A stretch of 24,878 bases of DNA from CAUZRD01 sp963582255 (GTDB taxonomy: Bacteria; Pseudomonadota; Alphaproteobacteria; Rhizobiales; TMED25): contig CAUZRD010000014.1 of NCBI GenBank assembly GCA_963582255.1, positions 1 through 24,878 of the forward strand. Reading direction: 5' to 3'. The notes under the pieces are model-generated. The model saw nothing but the letters and a program-made list of their open reading frames with translations, was not told where the DNA came from and ran no database searches. Below, in pieces: positions 6,681 to 15,391 of this stretch. How positions within the stretch are numbered: the stretch's first letter is position 1; every line of letters starts with the position of its first letter. A program made the translations under genes and the position numbers.

Positions 6681-7961
6681 ATGCCTGACTTTGAACTAAT
6701 GCCCAAAAGACATCGTACCATTGCGGTAAGAGTAGCCGGCGTTCCCGTTGGCGGTGATGCGCCAATCGCGGTTCAGTCCATGACCAATACAGATACTGCC
6801 GACATCAAACAAACAGCTGAGCAGATCATCGCACTGGCTCGCGCTGGATCTGAACTGGTACGTATCACGGTTGACCGTAATGAAGCTGCCGCCGCAGTTC
6901 CCCACATCCGCGACAGGGTAGAAAAAGCCGGCATTCTAGTTCCGATTGTCGGCGATTTTCACTATATCGGCCACAAACTTCTGTCGCAGCATCCAGCCTG
7001 TGCCGAAGCTCTTGCAAAATTTCGCATCAATCCGGGCAACGTTGGATTTCGTGAAAAACGTGATGTCCAGTTCTCACAAATGATTGAGATCGCATGCCAA
7101 TACCAAACACCGGTGCGCATTGGAGTGAATTGGGGGAGCTTGGATCAGGAATTACTTACCCAACTGATGAATAAAAATGCGGCACAAAAGGTATCTAAAT
7201 CAGCGCGTGCCGTAATGCATGAAGCCATTGTGCAGTCTGCCCATCTTTCTGCGCAACGCGCCGAGGAAATTGGTCTCGACCGATCACAAATAATTTTATC
7301 GGCCAAGGTAAGCCAAGTCCAGGATCTGGTCGCTGTCTACCGTCTATTGGCATCACGTAGCAATCACGCCTTGCATCTAGGGCTAACCGAAGCTGGCATG
7401 GGTACAAAAGGCATAATATCTTCTACTGCCGGGCTCTCAATCCTGCTGCAGGAAGGAATCGGGGATACCATTCGGGTCTCGCTAACACCCGAACCCGGAG
7501 GAGACCGCACACAGGAGGTGGCCGTTGCCCAGGGGATATTGCAGGCAATGGGGCTTCGCCACTTCGCACCACAAGTCACTGCATGCCCTGGGTGCGGACG
7601 CACAACCTCTACCGTCTTTCAGGAACTTGCCCAGGAAATTGATAGGTTTGTACGCACCCGCATGCCCGAATGGCGCAGGGAGCGTGAGGGAGTGGAAACA
7701 CTTAACCTTGCCGTCATGGGATGCATTGTAAACGGCCCTGGCGAAAGCAAGTATTCAAATATTGGCATTTCGCTACCCGGCTCCGGCGAGGAGCCCACGG
7801 CTCCCGTATTCATTGATGGCAAAAAAACCGTAACACTGCGCGGGCCAACCCTCACCGACGATTTCAAGGAAATCGTCGAGGATTATGTTGCCCGATGCTA
7901 TCCACCAAAATCACACGAACAGAACGACCCCAAAACTCCGATACCGACTCCTAGCGGCTAA
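6681..7961 (+). CDS. ispG: 4-hydroxy-3-methylbut-2-en-1-yl diphosphate synthase IspG (GcpE)
   Basis: A 426-residue [4Fe-4S] enzyme converting 2-C-methylerythritol 2,4-cyclodiphosphate to HMBPP in the MEP isoprenoid pathway. Visible motifs are APIAVQSMTNTDT (27-39), RINPGNVG (115-122), RIGVNWGSLD (146-155) and the GLTEAG block (234-239). The cluster cysteines are Cys302 and Cys305 in ACPGCGR and Cys348 in MGCIVNGPGE, with the conserved Glu just after. The C-terminal 20 residues are low complexity and proline-rich, beyond the family core. The ATG has a GAGG four bases upstream. The gene is divergent from cbiX, and its 3' end overlaps the convergent CoA-transferase gene by 4 bases. A GTTGG-ATCTAAA-CCAAC hairpin (6646-6662) sits in its 5' leader, of unknown meaning. 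Confidence 0.97.
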   Translation: MPDFELMPKRHRTIAVRVAGVPVGGDAPIAVQSMTNTDTADIKQTAEQIIALARAGSELVRITVDRNEAAAAVPHIRDRVEKAGILVPIVGDFHYIGHKLLSQHPACAEALAKFRINPGNVGFREKRDVQFSQMIEIACQYQTPVRIGVNWGSLDQELLTQLMNKNAAQKVSKSARAVMHEAIVQSAHLSAQRAEEIGLDRSQIILSAKVSQVQDLVAVYRLLASRSNHALHLGLTEAGMGTKGIISSTAGLSILLQEGIGDTIRVSLTPEPGGDRTQEVAVAQGILQAMGLRHFAPQVTACPGCGRTTSTVFQELAQEIDRFVRTRMPEWRREREGVETLNLAVMGCIVNGPGESKYSNIGISLPGSGEEPTAPVFIDGKKTVTLRGPTLTDDFKEIVEDYVARCYPPKSHEQNDPKTPIPTPSG

Positions 7962-9151
7962 ACCACTCCAGATACGCGCAATTCATCAATTTCATCCGCC
8001 GTCAACCCAAACTCTTCCAAAACACCAATATTGTGCTCACCCGCATCCGGCGCAGGAAGGCGAAAATTATCAGGTTGCTCAATATCAGAGAAATTAACCG
8101 GTTGACGCACTACCGCCAACCTCCCCAGTCGGACATGCTCGACATGGCGAACCATATCCAGATGTTCAACTTGCGGATCGGCAAACACCTGATCTATCTC
8201 GTTCACCGGACCACAGGGAACTCCCGCCTCATTAAGCAGGTTTATCCAGTATTCGGACGGTTTAGTCATGAGAACGGCCTCAATCTCAGCATTGAGTGCC
8301 CCCCGATTTTTTGAACGTAGCTCATCAGTTATATAATCTGGGTGCTCGGCCAAGTGTGGCATACTGATAGCATGGCACAATCTGTTATAAAGCGCATTGG
8401 CGGCCGCAACATTGATGTGCTTATCCGCAGTGCGGTAGCACGACTGAGGCATCAGGGTTGGATGATCATTGCCCACAGATCCTGCCACCTCGCCTTTTTG
8501 AAGCCACCGCGAAGCTTGAAAATCAAGCATGAACACCATCGCCTCGGTGAGTGATGTATGAACCCAGCGCCCTTCACCAGTTTTTTCCCGATCGAGCAGC
8601 GCCATCAACAAACCCTGTGCCAGAAACATGCCTGCGCATAAGTCGGTGATAGGAATTCCTACCCGCAAAGGTCCAGTCTCTTTTGTGCCCGTGATCGACA
8701 TCAGTCCGGCAAGACCTTGGGCAATCTGATCAACCCCCGGTCGTGATTTATACGGTCCAGTCTGGCCAAATCCAGCAATGGAGCCATAAATAATACTCGG
8801 ATTGACTGTTTTGAGCATTTCATAATCGATCTTCAGCCGATGTTTAACATCCGCGCGGAAGTTTTCGACCACCACATCTGCTCGCGCAGATAGGCGCAAG
8901 AACAGCGCGTGGCCGGCCTCGGTTGCCAAATCAATTGTTAGGCTACGTTTGTTGCGATGCAGGTTTTGGAAATCAAAGCCATCCCGATCCCCGGCAAGCG
9001 CGCCCCCTTTTTGTCCCGGACGATCCGGCGGCTCAACATGAATGACATTTGCCCCCCAATCGGCAAGCACCCGGGCCGCAGTCGGCCCGGCTCGGGCACG
9101 GGTAAGATCCAACACAACATAGTCTTCAAGCGGAAATTTCTTGGCAGTCAT
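7958..9151 (-). CDS. Class III (CaiB/BaiF family) CoA-transferase
   Basis: A 397-residue member of the formyl-CoA transferase/CaiB/BaiF family, which moves CoA between organic acids through an aspartyl-CoA thioester. The N-terminus has VLDLTRARAGPTAARVLADWGA (13-34), leading to IHVEPPDRPG. NKRSLTIDL (67-75) and SIAGFGQTGPY (124-134) are typical. The probable catalytic aspartate is Asp170 in GIPITDLCAGM. The C-terminal part has VPCGPVNEIDQVFADPQ (311-327). A GAGAGG ribosome binding site sits 6 bases before the ATG. The acyl substrate cannot be named: family members act on oxalate, carnitine, succinate, mesaconate and others. The gene is convergent with ispG and lies 72 bases downstream of ispA on the same strand. 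Confidence 0.88.
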   Translation of the reverse strand: MTAKKFPLEDYVVLDLTRARAGPTAARVLADWGANVIHVEPPDRPGQKGGALAGDRDGFDFQNLHRNKRSLTIDLATEAGHALFLRLSARADVVVENFRADVKHRLKIDYEMLKTVNPSIIYGSIAGFGQTGPYKSRPGVDQIAQGLAGLMSITGTKETGPLRVGIPITDLCAGMFLAQGLLMALLDREKTGEGRWVHTSLTEAMVFMLDFQASRWLQKGEVAGSVGNDHPTLMPQSCYRTADKHINVAAANALYNRLCHAISMPHLAEHPDYITDELRSKNRGALNAEIEAVLMTKPSEYWINLLNEAGVPCGPVNEIDQVFADPQVEHLDMVRHVEHVRLGRLAVVRQPVNFSDIEQPDNFRLPAPDAGEHNIGVLEEFGLTADEIDELRVSGVV

Positions 9152-9182
9152 TTTACACCTCTCTCCAAGCGTAGGCGTTCAG

Positions 9183-9194
9183 TAAAGCGCTTTA
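9183..9194. repeat. 12-bp perfect palindrome between ispA and the CoA-transferase gene
   Basis: TAAAGCGCTTTA is self-complementary over all 12 bases and lies 32 bases upstream of the CoA-transferase start. It could be a dimeric regulator site or part of a weak transcription end after ispA. Nothing else in the window repeats it as far as I could see. Confidence 0.3.
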
Positions 9195-9223
9195 TTGCAT
9201 TCGCAAAACATATATGCCTTCGA

Positions 9224-10111
9224 CTAAACACGTCGCGTGAGCAGGTAAGAACACAGATGGCGCAGATTGTCAGCTTCACCGCCATATGATTGCAAGGCAG
9301 CAAGCGCATCTTCAACCCTGCTTTGTGCCGCACCACGCGCGCCCTCAATTCCAAGATGCGCAACGAACGTTGCCTTACCTCTAGCCGAATCCTTACCTGT
9401 GCGCTTACCCATCTCCTCCTTACTCGCCTCTTCATCGAGCAGATCATCGGTTATTTGGAAAGCTAACCCAAAAGCATTAGCAAAATTCTCCAGCCGGCCA
9501 CGGTCTTCGGCCGAACCACCGCCAATTGTCACACCACAGGTGCAGGCATAGCGGAAAAGAGAGCCTGTTTTCATCGCCTGCATACGTTCAATATCACTAA
9601 GATCTGGCACACTTTTCTCGAAAGCCAAATCCAGTATTTGTCCCCCAACCATACCGCTAACACCAGCCGAATGAGCCAAATCATGAACCAACCGGCAACA
9701 AATACTAGCCGAATAATGCTGCTCAGCCTCGGTGATTATTTCAAAAGCCAATGCTTGCAGCCCATCACCAGCCAAGATCGCGGTTGCCTCATCGAACTCA
9801 ACATGGACCGTTGGCTGCCCACGGCGCAAATCATCATCGTCCATCGCCGGCAAATCGTCATGTATCAGCGAGTACGTATGCAAACATTCTAGCGCCAGCG
9901 CCACCGGCATCGCCAGATCAGATGAAACATCGAACAGTCCGGCACACTGGATAACCAGAAAGGGACGCAAGCGTTTTCCACCTGAAAGCGCGGCATGGCG
10001 CATGGCGCGAACAACTTTCTCGGGCGCATCAATGTTCGCCAAACGCGAATTAAGAGCGTTATCGACCTTGGCGGAAATCCGGACTAGATCTTCTGGAAAG
10101 GGCATTGGCAT
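9224..10111 (-). CDS. ispA: Polyprenyl (farnesyl) diphosphate synthase IspA
   Basis: A 295-residue trans-isoprenyl diphosphate synthase condensing isopentenyl diphosphate with allylic diphosphates, most likely to farnesyl diphosphate. GGKRLRPFLV (44-53) is the IPP-binding basic block. The first aspartate-rich motif is in LIHDDLPAMDDDDLRRG (83-98) and the second is ITDDLLDEE (220-228). The residues before the first motif (ECLHTYSLIHDD) match the E. coli IspA pattern closely, which favours a C15 product. A lysine-rich GKRTGKDSARGKATFV segment follows. No xseB or dxs, the common neighbours of ispA, is present here. The gene is divergent from mtgA. The start lacks a good ribosome binding site; a second ATG two codons in (10105) is possible. 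Confidence 0.93.
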   Translation of the reverse strand: MPMPFPEDLVRISAKVDNALNSRLANIDAPEKVVRAMRHAALSGGKRLRPFLVIQCAGLFDVSSDLAMPVALALECLHTYSLIHDDLPAMDDDDLRRGQPTVHVEFDEATAILAGDGLQALAFEIITEAEQHYSASICCRLVHDLAHSAGVSGMVGGQILDLAFEKSVPDLSDIERMQAMKTGSLFRYACTCGVTIGGGSAEDRGRLENFANAFGLAFQITDDLLDEEASKEEMGKRTGKDSARGKATFVAHLGIEGARGAAQSRVEDALAALQSYGGEADNLRHLCSYLLTRRV

Positions 10112-10136
10112 CTGTTGTTAAGCGATGAATTTCAGC

Positions 10137-10146
10137 GCAATATTGC
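10137..10146. repeat. 10-bp palindrome in the ispA-mtgA divergent promoter region
   Basis: GCAATATTGC is a perfect palindrome between the divergent starts of ispA (10111) and mtgA (10181). It is short, so chance is possible. Its placement between two divergent promoters would suit a regulator site. Confidence 0.2.
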
Positions 10147-10180
10147 TTGAATATCTAACAAGAGAAAAGTTCCCCGTCGA

Positions 10181-10858
10181 ATGCGACGTTTGATGTCCTC
10201 TCTCATCGTTATCTTTTGCAGCCTGTGCCTGACAGTCACCGGATTGATCGGCGCGTTCTCATTCTTAAACCCTCCCTTTACCGCCTTGATGTTGTGGCGC
10301 CTGCCAAATGGTTATGGCATGGAATACAGCCCGCTCTCAATCGACCAAATCTCCAGCGAACTTACGCACGCCGTGCTTACATCTGAAGACAACAACTTTT
10401 GTGAGCATCAGGGGATTGATTGGGATGCCGTAATACTAGCACTTAATCAATCACGAGCGGAAAACAGCCCCCCTAGGGGAGCTAGCACAATCACCATGCA
10501 AACCGCTAAGAACCTTTTCTTGACTCCTAAGCGCAGCTACATCCGAAAACTGCTAGAAGCACCAATTGCCCTTGTAATTGACCTTTTCTGGAGCAAACGC
10601 CGAATTATGGAAGTCTATCTGAATATCGCTGAGTGGGGACCAGGCATCTATGGCGCTGAAAACGCAGCACGCACGTACTTCAACCGTCCAGCGAGTGAGT
10701 TATCGCGACGACAGTCAGCCTTGCTTGCGGCAGCTCTACCAGATCCACTATTACGCAACGCTGCAAAGCCAGGACCAGTGACCTCTGCCACCGCCCGACG
10801 CATCGAACTGCGGATGGCTCAAACTCGTGGTCTTTTCTCCTGTATTGACAAGCTATAG
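10181..10858 (+). CDS. mtgA: Monofunctional peptidoglycan glycosyltransferase MtgA
   Basis: A 225-residue GT51 enzyme polymerising lipid II into glycan strands at the outer face of the inner membrane. One N-terminal membrane anchor spans roughly residues 7-29. Conserved motifs in order are SEDNNFCEHQGIDWDA (68-83, catalytic Glu69), RGASTITMQTAKNLFL (99-114), then KRRIMEVYLNIAEWGPGIYGAENAA (139-163, second Glu144). These are followed by YFNRPASELSRRQSALLAAALPDP. No transpeptidase domain follows, as expected for the monofunctional type. The ribosome binding site is weak. A gene in this family next to rpmF is common in alphaproteobacteria; here one gene lies between them. Confidence 0.95.
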   Translation: MRRLMSSLIVIFCSLCLTVTGLIGAFSFLNPPFTALMLWRLPNGYGMEYSPLSIDQISSELTHAVLTSEDNNFCEHQGIDWDAVILALNQSRAENSPPRGASTITMQTAKNLFLTPKRSYIRKLLEAPIALVIDLFWSKRRIMEVYLNIAEWGPGIYGAENAARTYFNRPASELSRRQSALLAAALPDPLLRNAAKPGPVTSATARRIELRMAQTRGLFSCIDKL

Positions 10859-10873
10859 GCTCAAAAGCCTTTC
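10857..10873 (+). terminator. Short stem-loop after mtgA, possible weak terminator
   Basis: AGGCT (10857-10861), loop CAAA, AGCCT (10866-10870) form a 5-bp stem starting in the mtgA stop codon. TTTCC follows, without a long T run. It may attenuate rather than stop transcription into the next gene, 54 bases on. Confidence 0.3.
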
Positions 10874-10926
10874 CCCTGAGGTCAAAACACCCTCGCTCAT
10901 CCCACCATCCGAGAAAGGAACCCCAA

Positions 10927-11979
10927 GTGAGCAAAAAAATTGCGATTATTGGCACCGGCGCAAACGGTAGCTGCATCGCCGCCGATCTGATCGAAGCTGG
11001 GTACGACATTACAATGATCGACGCATGGCCCGATCACATTAACACCATGCGCGAGAGCGGGCTCCATGTTGTCCATCCCGACCGCGACTTGCATGTTGCG
11101 GTGAACGCACTCCACATTTGCGAAGTATGCAAAATTTCGGACAAATTCGACTATATTTTCCTATGTTTTAAGGCCTACGATACATGCTGGGCGGCTCGAC
11201 TTATGGTACCATATCTGGCCCAAGATGGGCTGTTTTTAGGAGTCCAGAACGGCCTTACCGCCGACGTTATCGCCAATATTGTCGGGCCAAACCGCACATT
11301 GGGCTGCGTTGTTGAACTCGCCTCAGAAATGTTTGAACCCGGCAAGATAAAAAGATCAACGCCACGCTCAGGCACGTGGTTTGGCGTCGGCGCGCTTGAT
11401 CCATCGATGGAGGGCCGCATCGATGAAATCGTTCAGCTCCTCTCCCATGTAGGAAAAGTATCCAAATCTGAAAATGTTCGCTCCGGAAAATGGATGAAAC
11501 TTATCGTAAATGCCATGTCGATGTGTCCCAACGCCATGATTGGACGCAATGGTAATGTCTCAGTCACCATCCCCGGGATGCGCGACTTGATGTTACGCTG
11601 CGGCGAAGAGGCCTTGGCGGTGGGGCAACAGGCCGGATATCAGATCGAGCCCGTATTTGGTCTCACCAAGGATGACATCACCGGCAGCAACCAATTGCTT
11701 GAAATGCTGTTAGAAAAAATTCTTAACGATGTCGGCCCTAGTGCGCGAAATACAGTGTTTCAGGACCACCTTAAAGGCCGACGCAGCGAATGCGCATTGA
11801 TGAACGGATGGGTCGTTGAAGAGGCAGCAAAATCAGGGCTAAATGCCCACGCAAATGCTGCAATTGTCGAGATAACTCGCCAGATTGAGGCCGGAGAGAT
11901 CAAACCAGACCCATCAAATCTTGAACTGGCGCTTTTGGCAGAAAGTGAAATCAATGCAGGCCGCAAAACAACAATATGA
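10927..11979 (+). CDS. Ketopantoate reductase family (ApbA/PanE) oxidoreductase
   Basis: A 350-residue NADP-dependent reductase of the 2-dehydropantoate 2-reductase family. The start is GTG with AAGGA about 7 bases upstream. The Rossmann loop IIGTGANGS lies at 7-15, and the substrate/cofactor Asn is Asn108 in GVQNGLTADVI. The likely catalytic lysine is Lys191 in GKWMKLIVNAMS. The conserved C-terminal Glu is probably Glu288 in GRRSECALMNG. All expected catalytic positions therefore look filled. PanE makes pantoate for pantothenate and CoA, but this family has many paralogues of unknown substrate, and no panB or panC is nearby. At 350 residues it is longer than the roughly 300 of E. coli PanE, so I leave the gene unnamed. 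Confidence 0.85.
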   Translation: MSKKIAIIGTGANGSCIAADLIEAGYDITMIDAWPDHINTMRESGLHVVHPDRDLHVAVNALHICEVCKISDKFDYIFLCFKAYDTCWAARLMVPYLAQDGLFLGVQNGLTADVIANIVGPNRTLGCVVELASEMFEPGKIKRSTPRSGTWFGVGALDPSMEGRIDEIVQLLSHVGKVSKSENVRSGKWMKLIVNAMSMCPNAMIGRNGNVSVTIPGMRDLMLRCGEEALAVGQQAGYQIEPVFGLTKDDITGSNQLLEMLLEKILNDVGPSARNTVFQDHLKGRRSECALMNGWVVEEAAKSGLNAHANAAIVEITRQIEAGEIKPDPSNLELALLAESEINAGRKTTI

Positions 11980-12073
11980 CGTTTACCGCATACTCTGACT
12001 GGTCAACGGACGATCAAAGATGTATAAGCCCGCCGGACATTAGCGCAACGCGCTCTATAGGAATATTGAGATC

Positions 12074-12259
12074 ATGGCTGTTCCAAAAAAGAAAGTTAGC
12101 CGCGCCAAACGGGGGATGCGCCGTTCAACGGATGCACTCAAGGCACCAACTTATGTTGAAAACAAAGATAGCGGCGAGTTGCACCGCCCACATCACATTG
12201 ATCTTAAGTCAGGCATATACCGTGGCCGTCAGGTGCTTAAGCCAAAAGATGATATTTAG
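12074..12259 (+). CDS. rpmF: 50S ribosomal protein L32
   Basis: A 61-residue basic protein beginning MAVPKKKVSRAKRGMRRS, the classic L32 start. HRPHHIDLKSGIYRGRQV near the end is typical of the alphaproteobacterial form. L32 is a small component of the large ribosomal subunit. No zinc-binding cysteines are present, which is normal for this lineage. AGGA lies 11 bases before the ATG. It converges on sdhB with 46 bases between the stops. The usual downstream plsX-fabH pair is absent here. Confidence 0.96.
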   Translation: MAVPKKKVSRAKRGMRRSTDALKAPTYVENKDSGELHRPHHIDLKSGIYRGRQVLKPKDDI

Positions 12260-12305
12260 ACATCGGCCCTAAGGCACGCCAATCACAAGAGCCGCAAATC
12301 CCCGT

Positions 12306-13088
12306 CTAAACGCGGCGCTCAATCATGAGTTTCTTAAGCTCGGCAATTGCCTTTGCCGGATTGAGGTTCTTCGGACAAGCCTTGGCGCAGTTCATGATGG
12401 TGTGACACCTGTAGAGCCTAAATGGATCTTCTAGATTATCTAACCGCTCGCCGGTTGCCTCATCGCGACTGTCGACAACCCAACGATATGCCTGCAGCAG
12501 AATTGCCGGTCCTAAATATCGATCAGAATTCCACCAGTAGCTCGGGCATGACGTTGAGCAGCACGCACATAAAATACACTCATATAGCCCATCAAGCTTT
12601 TCGCGATCCTCGCGTGCCTGCAACCATTCTTTTTGCGGTGTCGGCGAATCCGTCTTCAGCCAAGGCTCAATTTCCCGGTGCTGGGCAAAGAAATTACTCA
12701 TATCAGGAACGAGATCTTTCAATACCGTCTGATGCGGAAGCGGATAGATAGTCACCGGCCCCCTTACCTCTTCGATTGCACGAGTACAGGCCAGTGTATT
12801 GGTGCCACCGACATTCATTGCACAAGAGCCGCACACACCTTCCCGACATGACCGCCGGAATGTGAGAGTTGAATCGATCTCATTCTTAATCTTGAGCAGC
12901 GCATCCAGAACCATCGGTCCACAATCATCCAGATCAACTGTATAAATATCGATCCGAGGCTTTTGCCCATCATCCGGATTCCACCGGTAAATACGAAATT
13001 CTCGGGTATTTTTACCCGCGCCATCGGACTTAGGCCAAGTTTTCCCCTTTCCAACTCTCGAATTCCTGGGAAGCTTCAATTGAACCAT
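12306..13088 (-). CDS. sdhB: Succinate dehydrogenase iron-sulfur subunit SdhB
   Basis: A 260-residue subunit carrying electrons from SdhA to quinone in respiratory complex II. The [2Fe-2S] site is SCREGVCGSCAMNVGG plus Cys101 (Cys81, 86, 89, 101). The second cluster region is CILCACCSTSCP (171-182), and the third includes CHTIMNCAKACPKNLNP (228-244). All expected cysteines are present. PSYWWNSDRYLGPAIL is the usual quinone-side segment. GAGAG lies 7 bases before the ATG. It is the last gene of the sdhCDAB operon, 79 bases downstream of sdhA, and converges on rpmF. Confidence 0.98.
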   Translation of the reverse strand: MVQLKLPRNSRVGKGKTWPKSDGAGKNTREFRIYRWNPDDGQKPRIDIYTVDLDDCGPMVLDALLKIKNEIDSTLTFRRSCREGVCGSCAMNVGGTNTLACTRAIEEVRGPVTIYPLPHQTVLKDLVPDMSNFFAQHREIEPWLKTDSPTPQKEWLQAREDREKLDGLYECILCACCSTSCPSYWWNSDRYLGPAILLQAYRWVVDSRDEATGERLDNLEDPFRLYRCHTIMNCAKACPKNLNPAKAIAELKKLMIERRV

Positions 13089-13167
13089 TTTAATCTCTCA
13101 ATTCTGCAACTTTGCGCATCTGTAAGACACAACCTGGTAGCTTTGTAGATCCACGCAAAGCGCCCAA

Positions 13168-15006
13168 CTAGTAAACCCTCACCTTCGGTTCGATGTAACT
13201 AATATCTTTGGTCAGCGTATAGGTATGGACATGACGGTAGTCGAGCGTGACAGCATGGCTATCGTCATCTGCCCAGGCTAGCGTGTGTTTCATCCAATTT
13301 TCATCATCGCGATCGGGGAAATCCTCGCGCGCGTGACTGCCCCGGCTTTCCTTACGCGCAACCGCACCTTCCATCGTTACAACCGACTGTATGATCAGGT
13401 TATCCCATTCAAGTGTTTCGATGAGGTCCGTGTTCCAGATTAGAGAGCGATCGGATACACGAATATCGCCTTTGGCCAACCATACATCATGAATAAGCTT
13501 ATTACCCTCTTCAAGGACTTCGCCAGTGCGGAACACAGCACAATTGTTCTGCATTGTGCGCTGCATACGCATCCGCAGCTCAGATGTTGGCGTCGATCCT
13601 GAAGCGTGACGCAACCGGTCTAAGCGTTGCAAGGCTTTTTCACCCGCATTGCTCGCAAGTTCCGGCTGAGATGCACCAGCTTCAACGGTCTCGGCCGCCC
13701 TGAGCGCGGCCGCTCTCCCAAATACAACTAAATCGATTAATGAATTCGAGCCCAACCGGTTCGCGCCGTGCACAGACACACACGCTGCCTCGCCGATTGC
13801 CATGAGACCAACAACCACCGTATCAGGATCATCTCCCTTTTTAGTCAGCACTTCGCCACGATAGTTGGTAGCAATTCCGCCCATGTTGTAATGAACGGTC
13901 GGAAGCACTGGAATCGGTTCGCGCGAGACATCAACACCGGCAAAAATACGCGCCGTCTCTGATATCCCTGGAAGACGTTCATGCAAAATCGCCGGATCGA
14001 GATGCTCAAGATGCAAATGAATGTGATCCGATTCCTTACCAACGCCGCGCCCTTCACGAATTTCGACAGTCATTGAACGTGAGACAACATCGCGGCTGGC
14101 GAGATCCTTGGCCGAGGGTGCATAGCGCTCCATAAATCGCTCGCCCTCCGAATTTGTCAGATAACCGCCCTCACCACGAGAACCCTCGGTGATAAGACAC
14201 CCCGCGCCATAAATTCCGGTCGGATGGAACTGCACAAACTCCATATCTTGAAGTGGCAACCCTGCGCGCAATACCATGGCATTGCCATCGCCAGTACAGG
14301 TATGCGCTCCGGTACACGAGAAATAAGAGCGCCCATATCCACCGGTCGCCAGAATAGTTTTTGCCGCACGAAAGCGATGGATAGTACCGTCATCAAGGCA
14401 CAGTGCAATCACTCCACGACACGCGCCCTCATCGTCCATGATCAAATCGAGGGCAAAATATTCTATAAAAAACTCAGCCGAATGTCTGAGGGACTGCCCA
14501 TACAGAGTGTGCAGCATCGCATGCCCAGTCCGATCAGCGGCTGCGCAAGTGCGCTGCGCAATGCCCTCGCCATAATTGGTTGTCATACCACCAAATGGTC
14601 GCTGATATATCTGGCCAGATTCAGTCCGGCTGAAGGGCAGCCCAAAATGCTCTAATTCATAGACTGCCTGAGGCGCTTCACGGCACAGATATTCAATTGC
14701 GTCCTGATCACCCAGCCAATCAGCACCCTTCACGGTATCGTACATATGCCAGCGCCAATCATCCTTTCCCATGTTCCCGAGTGACGCCGCAATGCCGCCC
14801 TGCGCAGCAACGGTATGACTTCTGGTTGGGAAAACCTTGGTTATGCAAGCGGTCTTTAATCCCTCTTGGGAGCAACCGAGCGTAGCGCGCAATCCCGCTC
14901 CGCCTGCACCAACGACCACAACGTCGTAGGTGTGGTCAACAATCTCATAGGCGCGACCGTTAATCGCCATCGTACCGCCTTCACTGTCATTTGCGGCCAT
15001 CGCCAT
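13168..15006 (-). CDS. sdhA: Succinate dehydrogenase flavoprotein subunit SdhA
   Basis: A 612-residue flavoprotein oxidising succinate to fumarate on the cytoplasmic face of the inner membrane. The FAD fold begins with VVVVGAGGAGLRA (29-41). The covalent FAD histidine is His64 in RSHTVAAQGG. Substrate and catalytic segments are FHPTGIYG (260-267), the SRDVVSR region (304-310) and SVHGANRLGSNSLIDLVVFG (411-430). The C-terminus carries HAREDFPDRDDENWMKHTL (558-576). The start ATG directly follows the sdhD TGA. GGAGG four bases before it, inside the sdhD end, supports this start over internal Met13. Confidence 0.98.
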   Translation of the reverse strand: MAMAANDSEGGTMAINGRAYEIVDHTYDVVVVGAGGAGLRATLGCSQEGLKTACITKVFPTRSHTVAAQGGIAASLGNMGKDDWRWHMYDTVKGADWLGDQDAIEYLCREAPQAVYELEHFGLPFSRTESGQIYQRPFGGMTTNYGEGIAQRTCAAADRTGHAMLHTLYGQSLRHSAEFFIEYFALDLIMDDEGACRGVIALCLDDGTIHRFRAAKTILATGGYGRSYFSCTGAHTCTGDGNAMVLRAGLPLQDMEFVQFHPTGIYGAGCLITEGSRGEGGYLTNSEGERFMERYAPSAKDLASRDVVSRSMTVEIREGRGVGKESDHIHLHLEHLDPAILHERLPGISETARIFAGVDVSREPIPVLPTVHYNMGGIATNYRGEVLTKKGDDPDTVVVGLMAIGEAACVSVHGANRLGSNSLIDLVVFGRAAALRAAETVEAGASQPELASNAGEKALQRLDRLRHASGSTPTSELRMRMQRTMQNNCAVFRTGEVLEEGNKLIHDVWLAKGDIRVSDRSLIWNTDLIETLEWDNLIIQSVVTMEGAVARKESRGSHAREDFPDRDDENWMKHTLAWADDDSHAVTLDYRHVHTYTLTKDISYIEPKVRVY

Positions 15007-15387
15007 TCAACCTCCAAAACTAATTTTAAGAATGGCGAATATTCCGCCTACCGCAATTATGGTTGAAAACATAATATTGGCCACAACCGCCATAACGCGA
15101 CTTAATTTACCATGGACATAATCTTCGATGATTGTCTGCATACCGAGACGCATATGATAACTCACCGATAAGACCAGCAACAAAAAAACACCCGCAACAA
15201 GAGGCGATGCAACTATGGCCCGCACCTCTTCATAACTGGCACTTGAAATATTGATAGCAATCACAATCAGCGCGATTGTGAGTGGAACATTGGCAACAGC
15301 CGTCACCCTTTGCCACCAAAAATGATGGGTCCCGTCTCGCGCCGTTCCAAGACCGCGCGCGCGGTTAAGCGGTGTTTGCATATTCAT
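15007..15387 (-). CDS. sdhD: Succinate dehydrogenase membrane anchor subunit SdhD
   Basis: A 126-residue membrane protein with three hydrophobic segments (about 33-49, 61-78 and 95-121). The N-terminal GTHHFWWQRVTAVAN motif and the HMRLGMQTIIEDYVHGK motif (about 78-94) are characteristic of alphaproteobacterial and mitochondrial-type SdhD. The second of these carries the likely haem or quinone-site residues. It anchors SdhAB with SdhC. It lies 4 bases downstream of sdhC and directly abuts sdhA. Confidence 0.93.
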   Translation of the reverse strand: MNMQTPLNRARGLGTARDGTHHFWWQRVTAVANVPLTIALIVIAINISSASYEEVRAIVASPLVAGVFLLLVLSVSYHMRLGMQTIIEDYVHGKLSRVMAVVANIMFSTIIAVGGIFAILKISFGG

Positions 15388-15391
15388 AACC

